Origin: an uncultured Steroidobacter sp.
Lineage (GTDB): Bacteria > Pseudomonadota > Gammaproteobacteria > Steroidobacterales > Steroidobacteraceae
DNA length: 64,000 bases
Assembly: GCA_937864115.1 (NCBI GenBank)
Contig: CALMII010000025.1
Span: forward strand, 1 to 64,000
Direction: 5' to 3'
Shown here: piece by piece, positions 42,762 to 51,509 of the stretch
Layout of the letters: each line of letters starts with the position of its first letter
Position numbering within the stretch: the stretch's first letter is position 1
Position numbers and translations under genes: made by a program
Notes under the pieces: model-generated
Told to the model about the DNA's origin: nothing
What the model saw: only the letters and a program-made list of their open reading frames with translations
Database searches by the model: none

Positions 42762-42933
42762 TTTCACACGGAGATCACGGAGCCAGCGATCAAGAAGAAT
42801 TTCCACGGGGCAAGAATGGGGACACGGGGAGCACGGGGAAAGAAAACTCTTGTTCTCTGAGACCCCGTGTTCCCCGTGTCCCCCGTGGAAAATTCTTCTT
42901 CTCTCTTCCGGTCTCCGTAGTCTCCGTGTGAAA
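42762..42933. repeat. CACGGGG-type long hairpin 2
   Basis: Outer arms TTTCACACGGAGATCACGGA and TCCGTAGTCTCCGTGTGAAA enclose inner arms of CACGGGG repeats (GGGGACACGGGGAGCACGGG / CCCGTGTTCCCCGTGTCCCC). The whole 172-bp unit fills the gap between cytochrome c' and cytochrome b561. Confidence 0.85.
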
Positions 42934-42960
42934 CCCTCATCCTGACGACCCAATTCCGCC

Positions 42961-43620
42961 ATGCCTGATTCCCCGCTCACCCGCGTCCGCATCTGGGACG
43001 CGCCGATCCGCCTCGTTCACTGGCTGATGGTCGCGCTGGTCGCGCTGTCGTGGTGGACCGCGGAGAACAACAACCTCGAGTGGCATCGCTACAGCGGCTA
43101 TGCGCTGCTGGGACTGCTGGTGTTCCGCGTCTACTGGGGATTCTTCGGCAGCGAAACGGCGCGCTTCGCGAACTTCGTCAAAGGTCCGCGGGCAGTCTGG
43201 TCGTACGTGCGGGATGCGTCAGGCGCTGCCCGGCCGGGCCACAATCCGCTCGGCGCGCTGAGCGTGATCCTGCTGCTGTTGCTGCTGATTGCGCAGGTGA
43301 CGCTCGGGCTGTTCGCGGTGGATGTCGACGGCATCGAATCGGGCCCGCTGTCGCATCTCGTGAGCTTCGACACCGGCCGTGCCTGCGCCGACATTCACGA
43401 GACGCTGTTCAACGTGCTGCTCGGGCTCATCGGGCTGCACATCATCGCCGTGCTGTACTACCTGCTGTTCCGCCGCCAGAACCTCATCGCGACCATGATC
43501 CATGGCAAGCGCGACGTCCCCGCCGGAACGACGACTTCGCTCGCCAGCCTGTCATGGCCGAAGCTCCTCATCGGCCTGGTCCTGGCCGGCATCGTCGTCT
43601 GGTACATCAGCCGGGGTTGA
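42961..43620 (+). CDS. Cytochrome b561-type diheme membrane protein
   Basis: The protein has 219 residues and four membrane helices. Haem-ligand histidines are expected in PIRLVHWLMVALVAL (helix 1), WHRYSGYALLGLL (helix 2) and HETLFNVLLGLIGLHIIAVL (helix 4, two His). It differs from the other b561 (37260) in length and sequence. Probably passes electrons from quinol to the cytochrome c' encoded just before it. Confidence 0.85.
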   Translation: MPDSPLTRVRIWDAPIRLVHWLMVALVALSWWTAENNNLEWHRYSGYALLGLLVFRVYWGFFGSETARFANFVKGPRAVWSYVRDASGAARPGHNPLGALSVILLLLLLIAQVTLGLFAVDVDGIESGPLSHLVSFDTGRACADIHETLFNVLLGLIGLHIIAVLYYLLFRRQNLIATMIHGKRDVPAGTTTSLASLSWPKLLIGLVLAGIVVWYISRG

Positions 43621-43622
43621 AC

Positions 43623-44252
43623 TCAGCCGCCGCCCAGCAGCAGTTCGCGCTCGGACTGCAGCCGCTGCCGCAGGTATTCATCGCGACTGAGTCCCCCGGG
43701 AATCTCGCTCATCGCCATCACGTTCGTGACGATGGCGCTCTCACGTAGTTTGTAGAGTTCGAACATCGGATCGCGCTGCGCGGCGTAGGCGGCCTGGCGG
43801 CGTTCGGTATCGACCCGGTAGCGTTCTTCGAGCGCGGCGATCTGCTGGGTCTGCCGTGTCGCCTCGGCGACGGATTCGCGGATCAGCGCGATCTTCAGCA
43901 GCAACGCTTCGCCCGCAGACAGTTCGCCGCGACGTTCGTACTCCTCGACATCCGCTTCGATCTCTTTCGCACGCGCGGCGCGTTCCTCCGCAGGTAGCGC
44001 CGCGGCTTGCGCGAAGAATGTCCGCGTCCGCGCATGGAATGCGAGGCGTGCCTGCTGTTCGTCCGGTACCGCCGCCGCGGCGGCGATGCCCGGCGCGACC
44101 GTGTCTTCGATCGTCGCCACCGGAAGCTCCTGCGTGGCCGGTACGCTGGCCGGCGTCGTCATCGCCTGACGCGTGTGCACCTGCCAGTAGAGGATGGCCA
44201 ACGACGCGGCGCCCGTGGCCGCCGCAATCATCCATGCGCGCTTCGGTTTCAC
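43623..44252 (-). CDS. Membrane-anchored helical protein, possible chaperone
   Basis: The protein has 209 residues: one N-terminal membrane helix (about 8-24), an Ala/Pro/Thr-rich linker (about 28-65), and a highly charged helical periplasmic part (about 70-205; ALPAEERAARAKEIEADVEE, SAGEALLLKIALIRESVAEA). The layout resembles steric lipase chaperones (LifO type), but their RXXFDY folding motif is absent, so this is only an architectural hint. Its ATG overlaps the stop of the pectinacetylesterase-like gene (ATGA), so it likely helps or accompanies that enzyme. Confidence 0.55.
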   Translation of the reverse strand: MKPKRAWMIAAATGAASLAILYWQVHTRQAMTTPASVPATQELPVATIEDTVAPGIAAAAAVPDEQQARLAFHARTRTFFAQAAALPAEERAARAKEIEADVEEYERRGELSAGEALLLKIALIRESVAEATRQTQQIAALEERYRVDTERRQAAYAAQRDPMFELYKLRESAIVTNVMAMSEIPGGLSRDEYLRQRLQSERELLLGGG

Positions 44253-45637
44253 AGCAGGCCGTCCACCAGCGCATAGATCAGGTTCAGCGGCTTGGCGCGA
44301 TCGGCCGCATCGCTCGACTCGGACGCATCGAGCACCGGGCCATTGCCTTCGAGCACGCTGTCGATGAAGTTGCTGAGCTCCAGGCCGCGTTCCTGCACGT
44401 CGCCGTTCTCGAAGTCGACGATGGTCGTGCAGTGACTTTCATTCAGCGCGCGATATTGCGGGAAGTAGCCGCCGAAGTTCGGCAACGTATCCAGTGCCTG
44501 CTTCAGGCGCGTCGTGTCCGTCGCCCACTTCGCATGGATCAGCGCCTGCTTCGTCGCCAGATCCGGCGCCTGCTGGATCTCGGGGAAGAAGCGTTCGTAC
44601 GAGTACGAGGAATAGTTGAGGTCCTGCCAGAAGTGCGCGTGACCGAGCCGATCGGTCGGCTGCTTGGCGGCGAGCGCGGCATAGAAGGTACCCAGATTTG
44701 CGCGCGTGAAACCGGGCAGCAGCGATTCGAGATAGGGCAGCGGTCCCTGATCGAGTCCCCAGACCTGGCGGATCGCCGCGTGCAGCCGTACGGACGGATA
44801 CTGCTGCGCATCCGCACCCTCCGGCGCGAAGAACAGCGGGCCGGAATCGTCGATCAGGAAGCCGCGCGTCGGCGCGAGATCGCGGCGCAGATGCGGATAG
44901 TTGTCGAGACTGCCCGTGCCGCCGGCGCTGCAGCCCGTCGACAGCATCTGGGTCGGACGCGGCAGATTGTTCTTGAGCCAGGCGACCACGGCGCGCACGT
45001 TGCGCACGCCGTTGTGATGCCAGATGAGCGGCTGGTTCTGTCCCGATGGATCGCCGTACACCGCGACCCGATCGCCGCCGTACACGTCGCCCGTGCAGTA
45101 CGGCACGTACACCAGGTTCCAGTTCCGGGTCTTCACGGACGTCCAGGGATGCAGCCGCACGACGAAGGGACTCACGAGGCTGCTGCCCGGATTCACCAGG
45201 CTCATGTAGTCGTCGGGAATGCCGTTGGGATTGCGTGCACCGCGGATGCCCGACTGGCCGCTGCAGCTCGCGTAGTCCCAGCAGGCGCCGCCGCCTTCCA
45301 TGTAGATGAGCGTGTTGCGCGTGTTGGGAACGCGATTCACGAAGAACTTGTACTGCGAACCGTTGCCGCACACCGCCTGCGTGGATGCCGCGAGCTTCAC
45401 GGTCTGCCACTGGTAGTACGCACCGCGATTGAAGCCGTCGGCAAAGCCCGCGGGATTCGGCTTCAGCGGATAAATGCCCTGCTGCTGCGCCGCCGTCACG
45501 GGATTGTCGGGTCCCGGCGGGAAGGCGAGGTTCAGCAGGGTCTGGAAGGCGTTGTAGTCGCCGGGTTCGGCCCGCGCCGACACGGCGGACAGCGACAGAA
45601 CGAGGGCGAGGAAGGCGGCACCGATGCGCGCATTCAT
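44249..45637 (-). CDS. Pectinacetylesterase/Notum-like secreted esterase
   Basis: The ATG at 45637 (GGAGG, six bases upstream) gives 462 residues with a signal peptide (cleavage near ARAEP). The family motifs are YMEGGGACWDYASC (oxyanion loop and Cys pair, about 115-128), VYVPYCTGDVYGG (about 177-189) and the nucleophile elbow GCSAGG (about 237). A later DDSG and a His (LNESHCTTIVD) could complete the triad. It should deacetylate a polysaccharide or other ester outside the cytoplasm. It is coupled to the following helical protein gene. Confidence 0.82.
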   Translation of the reverse strand: MNARIGAAFLALVLSLSAVSARAEPGDYNAFQTLLNLAFPPGPDNPVTAAQQQGIYPLKPNPAGFADGFNRGAYYQWQTVKLAASTQAVCGNGSQYKFFVNRVPNTRNTLIYMEGGGACWDYASCSGQSGIRGARNPNGIPDDYMSLVNPGSSLVSPFVVRLHPWTSVKTRNWNLVYVPYCTGDVYGGDRVAVYGDPSGQNQPLIWHHNGVRNVRAVVAWLKNNLPRPTQMLSTGCSAGGTGSLDNYPHLRRDLAPTRGFLIDDSGPLFFAPEGADAQQYPSVRLHAAIRQVWGLDQGPLPYLESLLPGFTRANLGTFYAALAAKQPTDRLGHAHFWQDLNYSSYSYERFFPEIQQAPDLATKQALIHAKWATDTTRLKQALDTLPNFGGYFPQYRALNESHCTTIVDFENGDVQERGLELSNFIDSVLEGNGPVLDASESSDAADRAKPLNLIYALVDGLL

Positions 45638-45782
45638 GAGCAACCTCCAGTGTCATTCCTGCCGTCCGGACGGACGGCCGTTGCGACGTCAACCGGCGGC
45701 CACGGTGAGCCGGCCCGGCGGAGGTGTCAATTCGCAGATTCGCGACGTGCCGGACGATTCCGGACGACGTCGCCGTGCCGCG

Positions 45783-46328
45783 CTACTTGCGGTCCGGGTA
45801 TTTCGCCAGCACCTGCTCGACGACCGCCCTGGCGTCGGCGTCGCTCAGTTCAGCCGAATCGAAACTGGCGTCGATCGAGCCGCTCCACACCTGCGCGTTC
45901 TTGTTGGCATCGATGACGTCGAGCGTGAATGTGCCGCTCTGCGCTTTCTTCTTGCCGATCGGCAGGCTGATGCCGACACCGCCGCCCACGCCGCCGGACC
46001 CGCCGCCCATGCCGACGCCGACGCGCGGCTTCGACTGCGGGTTCTCATGGGTCGACAGGTGATAGGCGATGCGGCAGTCGGGCTTGTCCGCCGACTGGGT
46101 GTAGCCCTTGGCCTCCAGCGTCTGCATCACGATGCCCTGCACGCGCTGATCCGTGAACGATGCTGCGTCGGTTCCCGGCGACGGATTCCACGCGAAGCTC
46201 TGGCAGTTCGGCAATGTGCCTTCGATGCTGTCGACGCGCACGGCCGGCGCCGACGACGTCGCGCAACCGCTGAGCACCATCGTCGTCAGCAGGGCGGTCC
46301 AGGGGTTCGCAGTGACTCGCATCGGCAT
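45783..46328 (-). CDS. DUF4136-type lipoprotein
   Basis: The protein has 181 residues. The signal peptide ends in a lipobox (VLSGCATS, Cys near 22). The domain has the family's pattern of a small ASFTDQRVQGIVMQTLEAKG helix, a strand with a conserved Tyr-His (IAYHLS), a glycine-rich loop of about 20 residues (GVGMGGGSGGVGGGVGIS) and GTFTLDVIDANKNAQVWSGS. The location is periplasmic face of a membrane; function unknown. A second Met at residue 3 is an alternative start. Confidence 0.78.
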   Translation of the reverse strand: MPMRVTANPWTALLTTMVLSGCATSSAPAVRVDSIEGTLPNCQSFAWNPSPGTDAASFTDQRVQGIVMQTLEAKGYTQSADKPDCRIAYHLSTHENPQSKPRVGVGMGGGSGGVGGGVGISLPIGKKKAQSGTFTLDVIDANKNAQVWSGSIDASFDSAELSDADARAVVEQVLAKYPDRK

Positions 46329-46410
46329 GGGATTCTCCGGGAATGACGAGAACTCAACGAATAAGATGCGTTGCAGGATCCGCGACTGCGGAATAGCGCA
46401 GCTGCCTCTT

Positions 46411-46467
46411 CCTGTAGGTCAGGCTTTAGCCTGACTCCCAGAGGCCGGCTAAAGCCGGCCCCACAGG
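46411..46467. repeat. REP-type element 5
   Basis: TGTAGGTCAGGCTTTAGCCTGAC followed by GGCCGGCTAAAGCCGGCCCCAC lies downstream of the helicase gene. It is in inverted orientation relative to elements 3 and 4. Confidence 0.85.
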
Positions 46468-46487
46468 AGAGATTAAAGAGTAGACCG

Positions 46488-48374
46488 CTACGGCTTGCGC
46501 CGCTTGTGATCCTTGTGCGGCTTTTTCTTGCCGCCCGGTTTTTTCCCGACCGGCTTCTTCCCCGGCACGAACTCGCGCTCGCGCTTCAACCGATCCGACT
46601 GCGTCTTCAGCGCCAGGCTGATCTGCAACTGCTGGCCGCCGACCCGCACCTTCTGCAGCGCGCGGAAAATCTCCTTGGGCATGCCGCCGGGCAGATCGAC
46701 GAAGCTGTGATCCTCGCGGATCACCACGCGCCCGATGAACTTGCCTTCGAGGCCAGCTTCATTGGCGATGGCGCCGACGATGTTGGACGGTTTGATACCG
46801 TGGACCGCGCCGACTTCGACGCGATAGGTCTGCAGGTCCGAATCGTCGTGACGCTCGCGTTTGCCGTGCTGTAGGCGCTCGCCGTCGGGTTCGAACTCGC
46901 GGCGCGCCGGACGCTCGTCGCGACTGCGGCGTTCGGGGCGATCGGCTGGCGGCGGCGAATGGTCGACTGCAGCGGATTCGCGTTTGCGCTCGACCTTCCC
47001 TGCCGACTCCCGCTCGTCCCGCTTCTCCCGCTGCGGCGCGTCCAGCAGCAGCGGCGTCTTGCCCTGCGCCATGCTGGCCAGCGCGGCCGCAATCTCGATG
47101 GCGGGCACATTGTGTTCCTGTTCGTAGCGCTCGATCAGTCCGCGAAAGGCATTGGCCTCGCCGGCAGCGAGCGCATCCGTGATGCGCTGATTGAAGCGAA
47201 TGACGCGCTGTTCGTTCACGTCTTCGACCGTCGGCAACTGCATCTGTGTGATGGGCTGGCGCGTCGTGCGTTCGATCACGCGCAGCATGTTGCGTTCGCG
47301 CGGCGCGATGAACAGGATCGCCTCGCCGCTGCGTCCGGCGCGTCCGGTGCGGCCGATGCGGTGCACGTAGGATTCCGGGTCGTACGGCACGTCGAAGTTC
47401 ACGACGTGACTGATGCGATCGACGTCCAGACCGCGCGCCGCGACGTCGGTGGCGACCACGATATCGATCTGGCCTGCCTTGAGTCGTGAGATCGTGCGTT
47501 CGCGCAGGTTCTGCGGGATATCGCCGTTCAGTGCCTCGACGGCGAAACCGCGCGCTTCGAGGCGTTCCGCCAGTTCCGTGGTCGCCTGCTTGGTGCGCGC
47601 GAAGACGATCATCGCGTCGAAGGTTTCGGCTTCGAGAATGCGCGTCAGCGCGTCGAGCTTGTGCACGCCGCTCACCATCCAGAAGCGCTGGCGGATGCTG
47701 CTGGCCGTGCTCGTCTTGCTGCGGATGGTCACTTCCGCCGGCTTGCGCAGATGGTTCTGCGCGATGCGCCGCACCTCGGCCGGCATGGTCGCGGAGAACA
47801 GGGCGATCTGACGCGACTGCGGCGCCTGGCCGAGAATCCATTCGACGTCGTCGATGAAACCCATGCGCAGCATTTCATCGGCTTCGTCGAGCACGAAGTA
47901 GCGCACGGACTGCAGCTTCAGCGTTTCGCGCTTCAGGTGATCCATCACGCGGCCCGGCGTGCCGACGACGACATGCACGCCGCGCCGCAGGCTGTGCAGC
48001 TGCGGCGTGTAGCTCTGGCCGCCATAGATCGGCAGCACATGAAAGCCCGGCATGTGCGTGGCATAGCGCTGGAAGGCTTCGGCCACCTGGATCGCCAGCT
48101 CGCGCGTCGGCACCAGCACCAGCGCCTGCGGCTCGCGCAGTTCGAGATCGATTTTCGACAGGATCGGCAGCGCGAACGCGGCCGTCTTGCCGGTGCCGGT
48201 CTGCGCCTGACCGACGACGTCGACGCCGCTCAGGATGTGGGGAATGGTCGCGGCCTGGATCGGCGACGGCGACTCGTAGCCGACGTCGTTGAGCGCGGCT
48301 ACGACGGCGGCGCTCAGGGAAAGGTCATTGAAACTGACCGGGCTCGCACCGTCAGCGGGGGATTGGGCGGACAT
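46488..48374 (-). CDS. deaD: DEAD-box RNA helicase (DeaD/CsdA-type)
   Basis: The protein has 628 residues. The Q motif (FNDLSLSAAVVAALNDVGYE), motif I AQTGTGKT, Ia PTRELAIQ, II DEAD (FVLDEADEML), III SAT, IV-VI (IVFARTKQAT, VATDVAARGLDVDRI, HRIGRTGRAGR) are all present. The C-terminal part has a charged linker (about 430-520) and a DbpA-like RNA-binding domain (RVEVGAVHGIKPSNIVGAIA, about 527-600), then a Lys/Gly-rich tail. This layout matches CsdA/DeaD, active in ribosome assembly and mRNA decay in the cold. The gene is flanked by REP elements. Confidence 0.92.
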   Translation of the reverse strand: MSAQSPADGASPVSFNDLSLSAAVVAALNDVGYESPSPIQAATIPHILSGVDVVGQAQTGTGKTAAFALPILSKIDLELREPQALVLVPTRELAIQVAEAFQRYATHMPGFHVLPIYGGQSYTPQLHSLRRGVHVVVGTPGRVMDHLKRETLKLQSVRYFVLDEADEMLRMGFIDDVEWILGQAPQSRQIALFSATMPAEVRRIAQNHLRKPAEVTIRSKTSTASSIRQRFWMVSGVHKLDALTRILEAETFDAMIVFARTKQATTELAERLEARGFAVEALNGDIPQNLRERTISRLKAGQIDIVVATDVAARGLDVDRISHVVNFDVPYDPESYVHRIGRTGRAGRSGEAILFIAPRERNMLRVIERTTRQPITQMQLPTVEDVNEQRVIRFNQRITDALAAGEANAFRGLIERYEQEHNVPAIEIAAALASMAQGKTPLLLDAPQREKRDERESAGKVERKRESAAVDHSPPPADRPERRSRDERPARREFEPDGERLQHGKRERHDDSDLQTYRVEVGAVHGIKPSNIVGAIANEAGLEGKFIGRVVIREDHSFVDLPGGMPKEIFRALQKVRVGGQQLQISLALKTQSDRLKREREFVPGKKPVGKKPGGKKKPHKDHKRRKP

Positions 48375-48448
48375 GAAAAACCTCGGGAAGGGTTCGGCGA
48401 CGGCGGTCGGCCGATGAAAGGCGCGCGATTCTAGCGGTTTCGGACTCT

Positions 48449-48519
48449 TACTGTGGGGCCGGCTTTAGCCGGCCTTTCAGGAGTCAGGCTAAAGCCTGAC
48501 CTACAGCCTGACCTACAGG
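48449..48519. repeat. REP-type element 6
   Basis: GTGGGGCCGGCTTTAGCCGGCC and AGTCAGGCTAAAGCCTGACC are followed by a repeated half-unit (AGCCTGACCTACAG). It lies between the helicase start and the M15 peptidase stop. Confidence 0.85.
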
Positions 48520-48542
48520 GAGAGCAGGGAAACACAGCGCCC

Positions 48543-49286
48543 TTACGGCCGGTATTCGTAATGCCACGGCTCGTTCGGCGAGGCCAGCGGCCCGTGGAAT
48601 TTCGAACTGGCCGCCGCAATCGCCGCCTGCAGCTTCTGCGCCCAGCCGCCGGCCACCCACTCGCCTTCGATCGCCGCCGTACTCGTCCCGGCCACCAGCC
48701 GCGCGCCCTGCTGGACCTGGAAATCGATGGCGCGCGCACGCCCGTGCGGCGACAGACCGGGCGCCGCCAGCGGCGCCGGGAATTCGGGCTGCCATTCGAG
48801 CAGGAAGCTGCGCAACGCCTGCGGCCTGGTCGCGCCGCTGTCGCACACGGCGGCATACAGATCGGCCGCGATCGCGCCGACGCTGCGATTCTCGTTCCAG
48901 CGCTCGATCTGGGTGTCGAGGCTGCGTACCTCGGTATTGGCATAGAGCGTGTAGCCGGGATTGTCGGCCGCGAAACGCGCGCTGATCTTCTCGATCTCGG
49001 CGAGCAGCGCGCGATATTCGTCGGACTCGCGATACGCATCGATCTGCGCCTGCGTCCAGCTCCAGCGGTCATCGAGCGAGCGAAGGCGCAGATAGGAGCG
49101 CAGCGCCAGCAACTGGCGATCCGTGCCGTCGATGCGGTCGAGCGCGGCGACGATCCGTTCGCCCTGCGGCCGCGCCAGTGCATTCAACTGCTGGCGCATG
49201 CCGCGTTCGCTCATGCACGATCCGGCGCTCGCCGTACCGGCGCAGATCGCCAGCAGCGCGACGAGCGGACTGCGCAGGTCCATCAC
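48543..49286 (-). CDS. M15-family (LAS-type) peptidase, exported
   Basis: The protein has 247 residues with a signal peptide (cleavage near ASAGS). The C-terminal 110 residues carry the LAS metallopeptidase motifs: SPHGRARAID (the SxHxxGxAxD zinc motif, with Ala in place of Gly) and EPWHYEY (the ExxWH-type motif carrying the third zinc ligand). Such enzymes are D,D- or L,D-carboxypeptidases or endopeptidases acting on peptidoglycan. The N-terminal 130 residues are helical and unassigned. Its start overlaps the stop of DUF4342 (ATGA), at the end of the envelope operon. Confidence 0.78.
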   Translation of the reverse strand: MMDLRSPLVALLAICAGTASAGSCMSERGMRQQLNALARPQGERIVAALDRIDGTDRQLLALRSYLRLRSLDDRWSWTQAQIDAYRESDEYRALLAEIEKISARFAADNPGYTLYANTEVRSLDTQIERWNENRSVGAIAADLYAAVCDSGATRPQALRSFLLEWQPEFPAPLAAPGLSPHGRARAIDFQVQQGARLVAGTSTAAIEGEWVAGGWAQKLQAAIAAASSKFHGPLASPNEPWHYEYRP

Positions 49287-49558
49287 GGTCCCGGCGTCGG
49301 CTCCTTGTCGGGCGTCACGTCCTTTTCGATCACGATGGTGCCCTTGAGCACCAGCGCCGCGATGGCGCCGAGCGCGGCGAGCTGCGGCGCGAGCAGCGTG
49401 CCGACCACGCCGAGCGTCAGCGGCATGTCGATCAGCACGCGGCCTTCCTCGTTCTTGATGATCACGCGCCGCACGTTGCCGGCGTGGATGATCTCCCTGA
49501 TCTTGCCGAGCAGCGTCTCGCCGCTGAACTGGAATTCTTCGGATTTGAATTCGGACAT
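49283..49558 (-). CDS. DUF4342-family protein
   Basis: The ATG at 49558 gives 91 residues. The family block FSGETLLGKIREIIHAGNVR (about 10-29) is followed by RVIIKNEEGRVLIDMPLTLG and a hydrophobic helix (VVGTLLAPQLAALGAIAALV). Function unknown. It lies between the LytTR regulator gene and the M15 peptidase gene, separated from the regulator by the GTGAC-repeat hairpin. Confidence 0.82.
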   Translation of the reverse strand: MSEFKSEEFQFSGETLLGKIREIIHAGNVRRVIIKNEEGRVLIDMPLTLGVVGTLLAPQLAALGAIAALVLKGTIVIEKDVTPDKEPTPGP

Positions 49559-49580
49559 GATTCCTCCGGAATGGGTGAGG

Positions 49581-49685
49581 GAAGTCACGAAGGTCATGAA
49601 GGTCACGAAGGTCGGAAGATCCTGCAGTCCATGAAAATCCTCGTCACTTTCGTGACTTTCGTGACTCTCGTGACTCTCGTGACCT
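49581..49685. repeat. GTGAC-repeat hairpin, copy 2
   Basis: The left arm (GAAGTCACGAAGGTCATGAA...) and right arm (TCGTCACTTTCGTGACTTTC...) each consist of four or five GTGACTTTC-type repeats and pair along most of their length. It lies directly after the response-regulator stop codon, so it may end or attenuate that operon. Confidence 0.75.
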
Positions 49686-50441
49686 TCAACCAATCAACTC
49701 CTTCAACTTCGCATGGCCCGTGCGCGACATCGGCAGTTTCTTGCCGTCGGCGAGGATCGCGAGCCAGCTGTCCTTGCCGTACAGATCAATGCGCGCGAGG
49801 CGCTCGATGTTCAGGATGAACGAGCGATGGATGCGCACGAAACGCGTCGGATCGAGCTGCGACTCCATGTCGCTCATGGTCTGCTGCTTGCGCAGATGGT
49901 TGCCGCTGGACGCGAACGACAGGTAATCGTCCTGTGCCTCGATGTAGTCGATCTTCTCCACCGGCAGCACGTGCACGCGGCCCTCGTGGCGGATCAGCAC
50001 GCGCTCCAGCGTCTTGCCGGGCGGACGTGCGGCCACGGACAGCTCGGACGCAGACGGTTGCGGCGCACGCGTCCGCAGGCGTTCGCCGGCGCGTTCCACC
50101 GCCGCCACGAGCCGGGCCGGCTCGACGGGCTTGAGCAGATAGTCGACGGCGTGGACTTCGAACGCGCGCAGCGCGTACTCGTCGAACGCCGTGCAGAAGA
50201 TCACCGCGGGCGCCTTGTCGGCCAGCAGTTCCAGCACTTCGAAGCCCGACAGCTTCGGCATCTGGATGTCCAGGAAGATGAGTTCGGGGTTCAGTTCCTC
50301 GCACAGCTTCACGGCTTCGAAACCGTTGGCCGCCTGACCGATCACTTCGACGTTCGGCATCTTGGTCAGATGCTCGATCATCAGCGATCGCGCCAGGGTT
50401 TCATCGTCGACGACCATGACTCGCACGGCTTGACTCCTCAA
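49686..50441 (-). CDS. LytTR-family response regulator
   Basis: The protein has 251 residues. The receiver domain (about 5-122) has the phospho-acceptor Asp in PELIFLDIQMP and the K in LLKPVEPARL. The LytTR DNA-binding domain (about 145-250) shows VEKIDYIEAQDDYLSFAS and FVRIHRSFILNI. It binds promoter repeats as a dimer when phosphorylated. The ATG overlaps the stop of the sensor kinase gene (ATGA). Confidence 0.92.
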   Translation of the reverse strand: MRSQAVRVMVVDDETLARSLMIEHLTKMPNVEVIGQAANGFEAVKLCEELNPELIFLDIQMPKLSGFEVLELLADKAPAVIFCTAFDEYALRAFEVHAVDYLLKPVEPARLVAAVERAGERLRTRAPQPSASELSVAARPPGKTLERVLIRHEGRVHVLPVEKIDYIEAQDDYLSFASSGNHLRKQQTMSDMESQLDPTRFVRIHRSFILNIERLARIDLYGKDSWLAILADGKKLPMSRTGHAKLKELIG

Positions 50442-51496
50442 CTTGCGGCTGCCGCGGCGGGCAGCAGGATGGACACGCGAAAGTGGGTTTCACCCGCGTC
50501 GACGTCGACGCTGGCGCGATGGCCGCACAGCTTCTCGACGCGCGAGCGCACGTTCACCAGGCCGACGCCGGTGCTGCGCGAGGGCGGCCGGTCCGGATCG
50601 CAGGGATTCTCGACGATCAGCTCGATGAAGCGGTCGCGACGCCGCGCGTGCACCGTCACTTCACCGCCTTCGAGCATGTGCGCGACGCCGTGATGCACGG
50701 CGTTCTCGACCAGCGGCTGCAGCATCAGCGGCGGCACGGAGATTTCGCGCACGTCGTCGGCGATGTTGAAGTTCGTGCGCAGCCGCTCGCCGAAGCGCAC
50801 GCGCTCGATGGCCAGGAACGTTTCCGCCAGCGAGATTTCCTCGGCGAGCGGAATCGCCTGCTCGCGTCCGAGCGTCAGGCTCTTGCGAAAGAACTGCGCC
50901 ATCAGGAAACACATGTGGCGCGCGGCCGCCGTGTCGTTGCCGATGAGCGCGGCCACCGAGTTCAGGCTGTTGAACAGGAAGTGCGGATCGAGCTGCGCAC
51001 GCAGCGATCGCAGTTCGGCCTCGCGCGCCAGCACCTGCGATTCCAGCGCCTGGCGTTCGGCTTCGCGCGAGCGCTGGAATGCCCATAAAAGATAGTGGCC
51101 GAGAATGGCGAGCACGATGGCGACGCCGCCGGCGAAGATCATCACGGGCACCGCGCCCATCGCGCTGGCGGGATATTCCTCGCCGGGCGGCAGCAGGAAC
51201 TGCGCCCAGCCGTAGGCCATCGTCAGCCAGATCGCCAGCGAAATCAGGCCGGCCACGGTCCACATCCACGCCATGCGCGTCGCCGGCGTGCGATCGGGCG
51301 GCATGAGCTGCACCAGGTACCAGAACGACAGCGACTGCAGGCCGAGCAATACCGCGAGCGGCACCGCAAACAGCACCGACCAGCGCGCGCCGGCACCGCC
51401 GCCGAAGAACATCACGCCGGACAGCTGCAGACCGAAGGCGATCCACACCGCGAGGTATCCCAGCATCCTGCCGCGGCTGATGAGAATGGGATGCAT
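50438..51496 (-). CDS. LytS-type sensor histidine kinase
   Basis: The protein has 352 residues. Four or so membrane helices (about 8-140) carry a very small periplasmic part, the pattern of envelope-sensing kinases. The cytoplasmic kinase is of the His_kinase (PF06580) type: RAQLDPHFLFNSLNSVAALI with the phosphorylated His, and the ATPase N box (PPLMLQPLVENAVHHGV) and G box (STGVGLVNVRSRVEKLCG). It is the cognate of the LytTR regulator that overlaps it. Confidence 0.9.
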   Translation of the reverse strand: MHPILISRGRMLGYLAVWIAFGLQLSGVMFFGGGAGARWSVLFAVPLAVLLGLQSLSFWYLVQLMPPDRTPATRMAWMWTVAGLISLAIWLTMAYGWAQFLLPPGEEYPASAMGAVPVMIFAGGVAIVLAILGHYLLWAFQRSREAERQALESQVLAREAELRSLRAQLDPHFLFNSLNSVAALIGNDTAAARHMCFLMAQFFRKSLTLGREQAIPLAEEISLAETFLAIERVRFGERLRTNFNIADDVREISVPPLMLQPLVENAVHHGVAHMLEGGEVTVHARRRDRFIELIVENPCDPDRPPSRSTGVGLVNVRSRVEKLCGHRASVDVDAGETHFRVSILLPAAAAAS

Positions 51497-51509
51497 GGCG
51501 GCGCGCGGC

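Noticed and set aside
43856..45916. Plus-strand open frame of 686 codons
   Set aside because: It is antisense to the helical protein and pectinacetylesterase-like genes, which have signal peptides, ribosome-binding sites and clear motifs.
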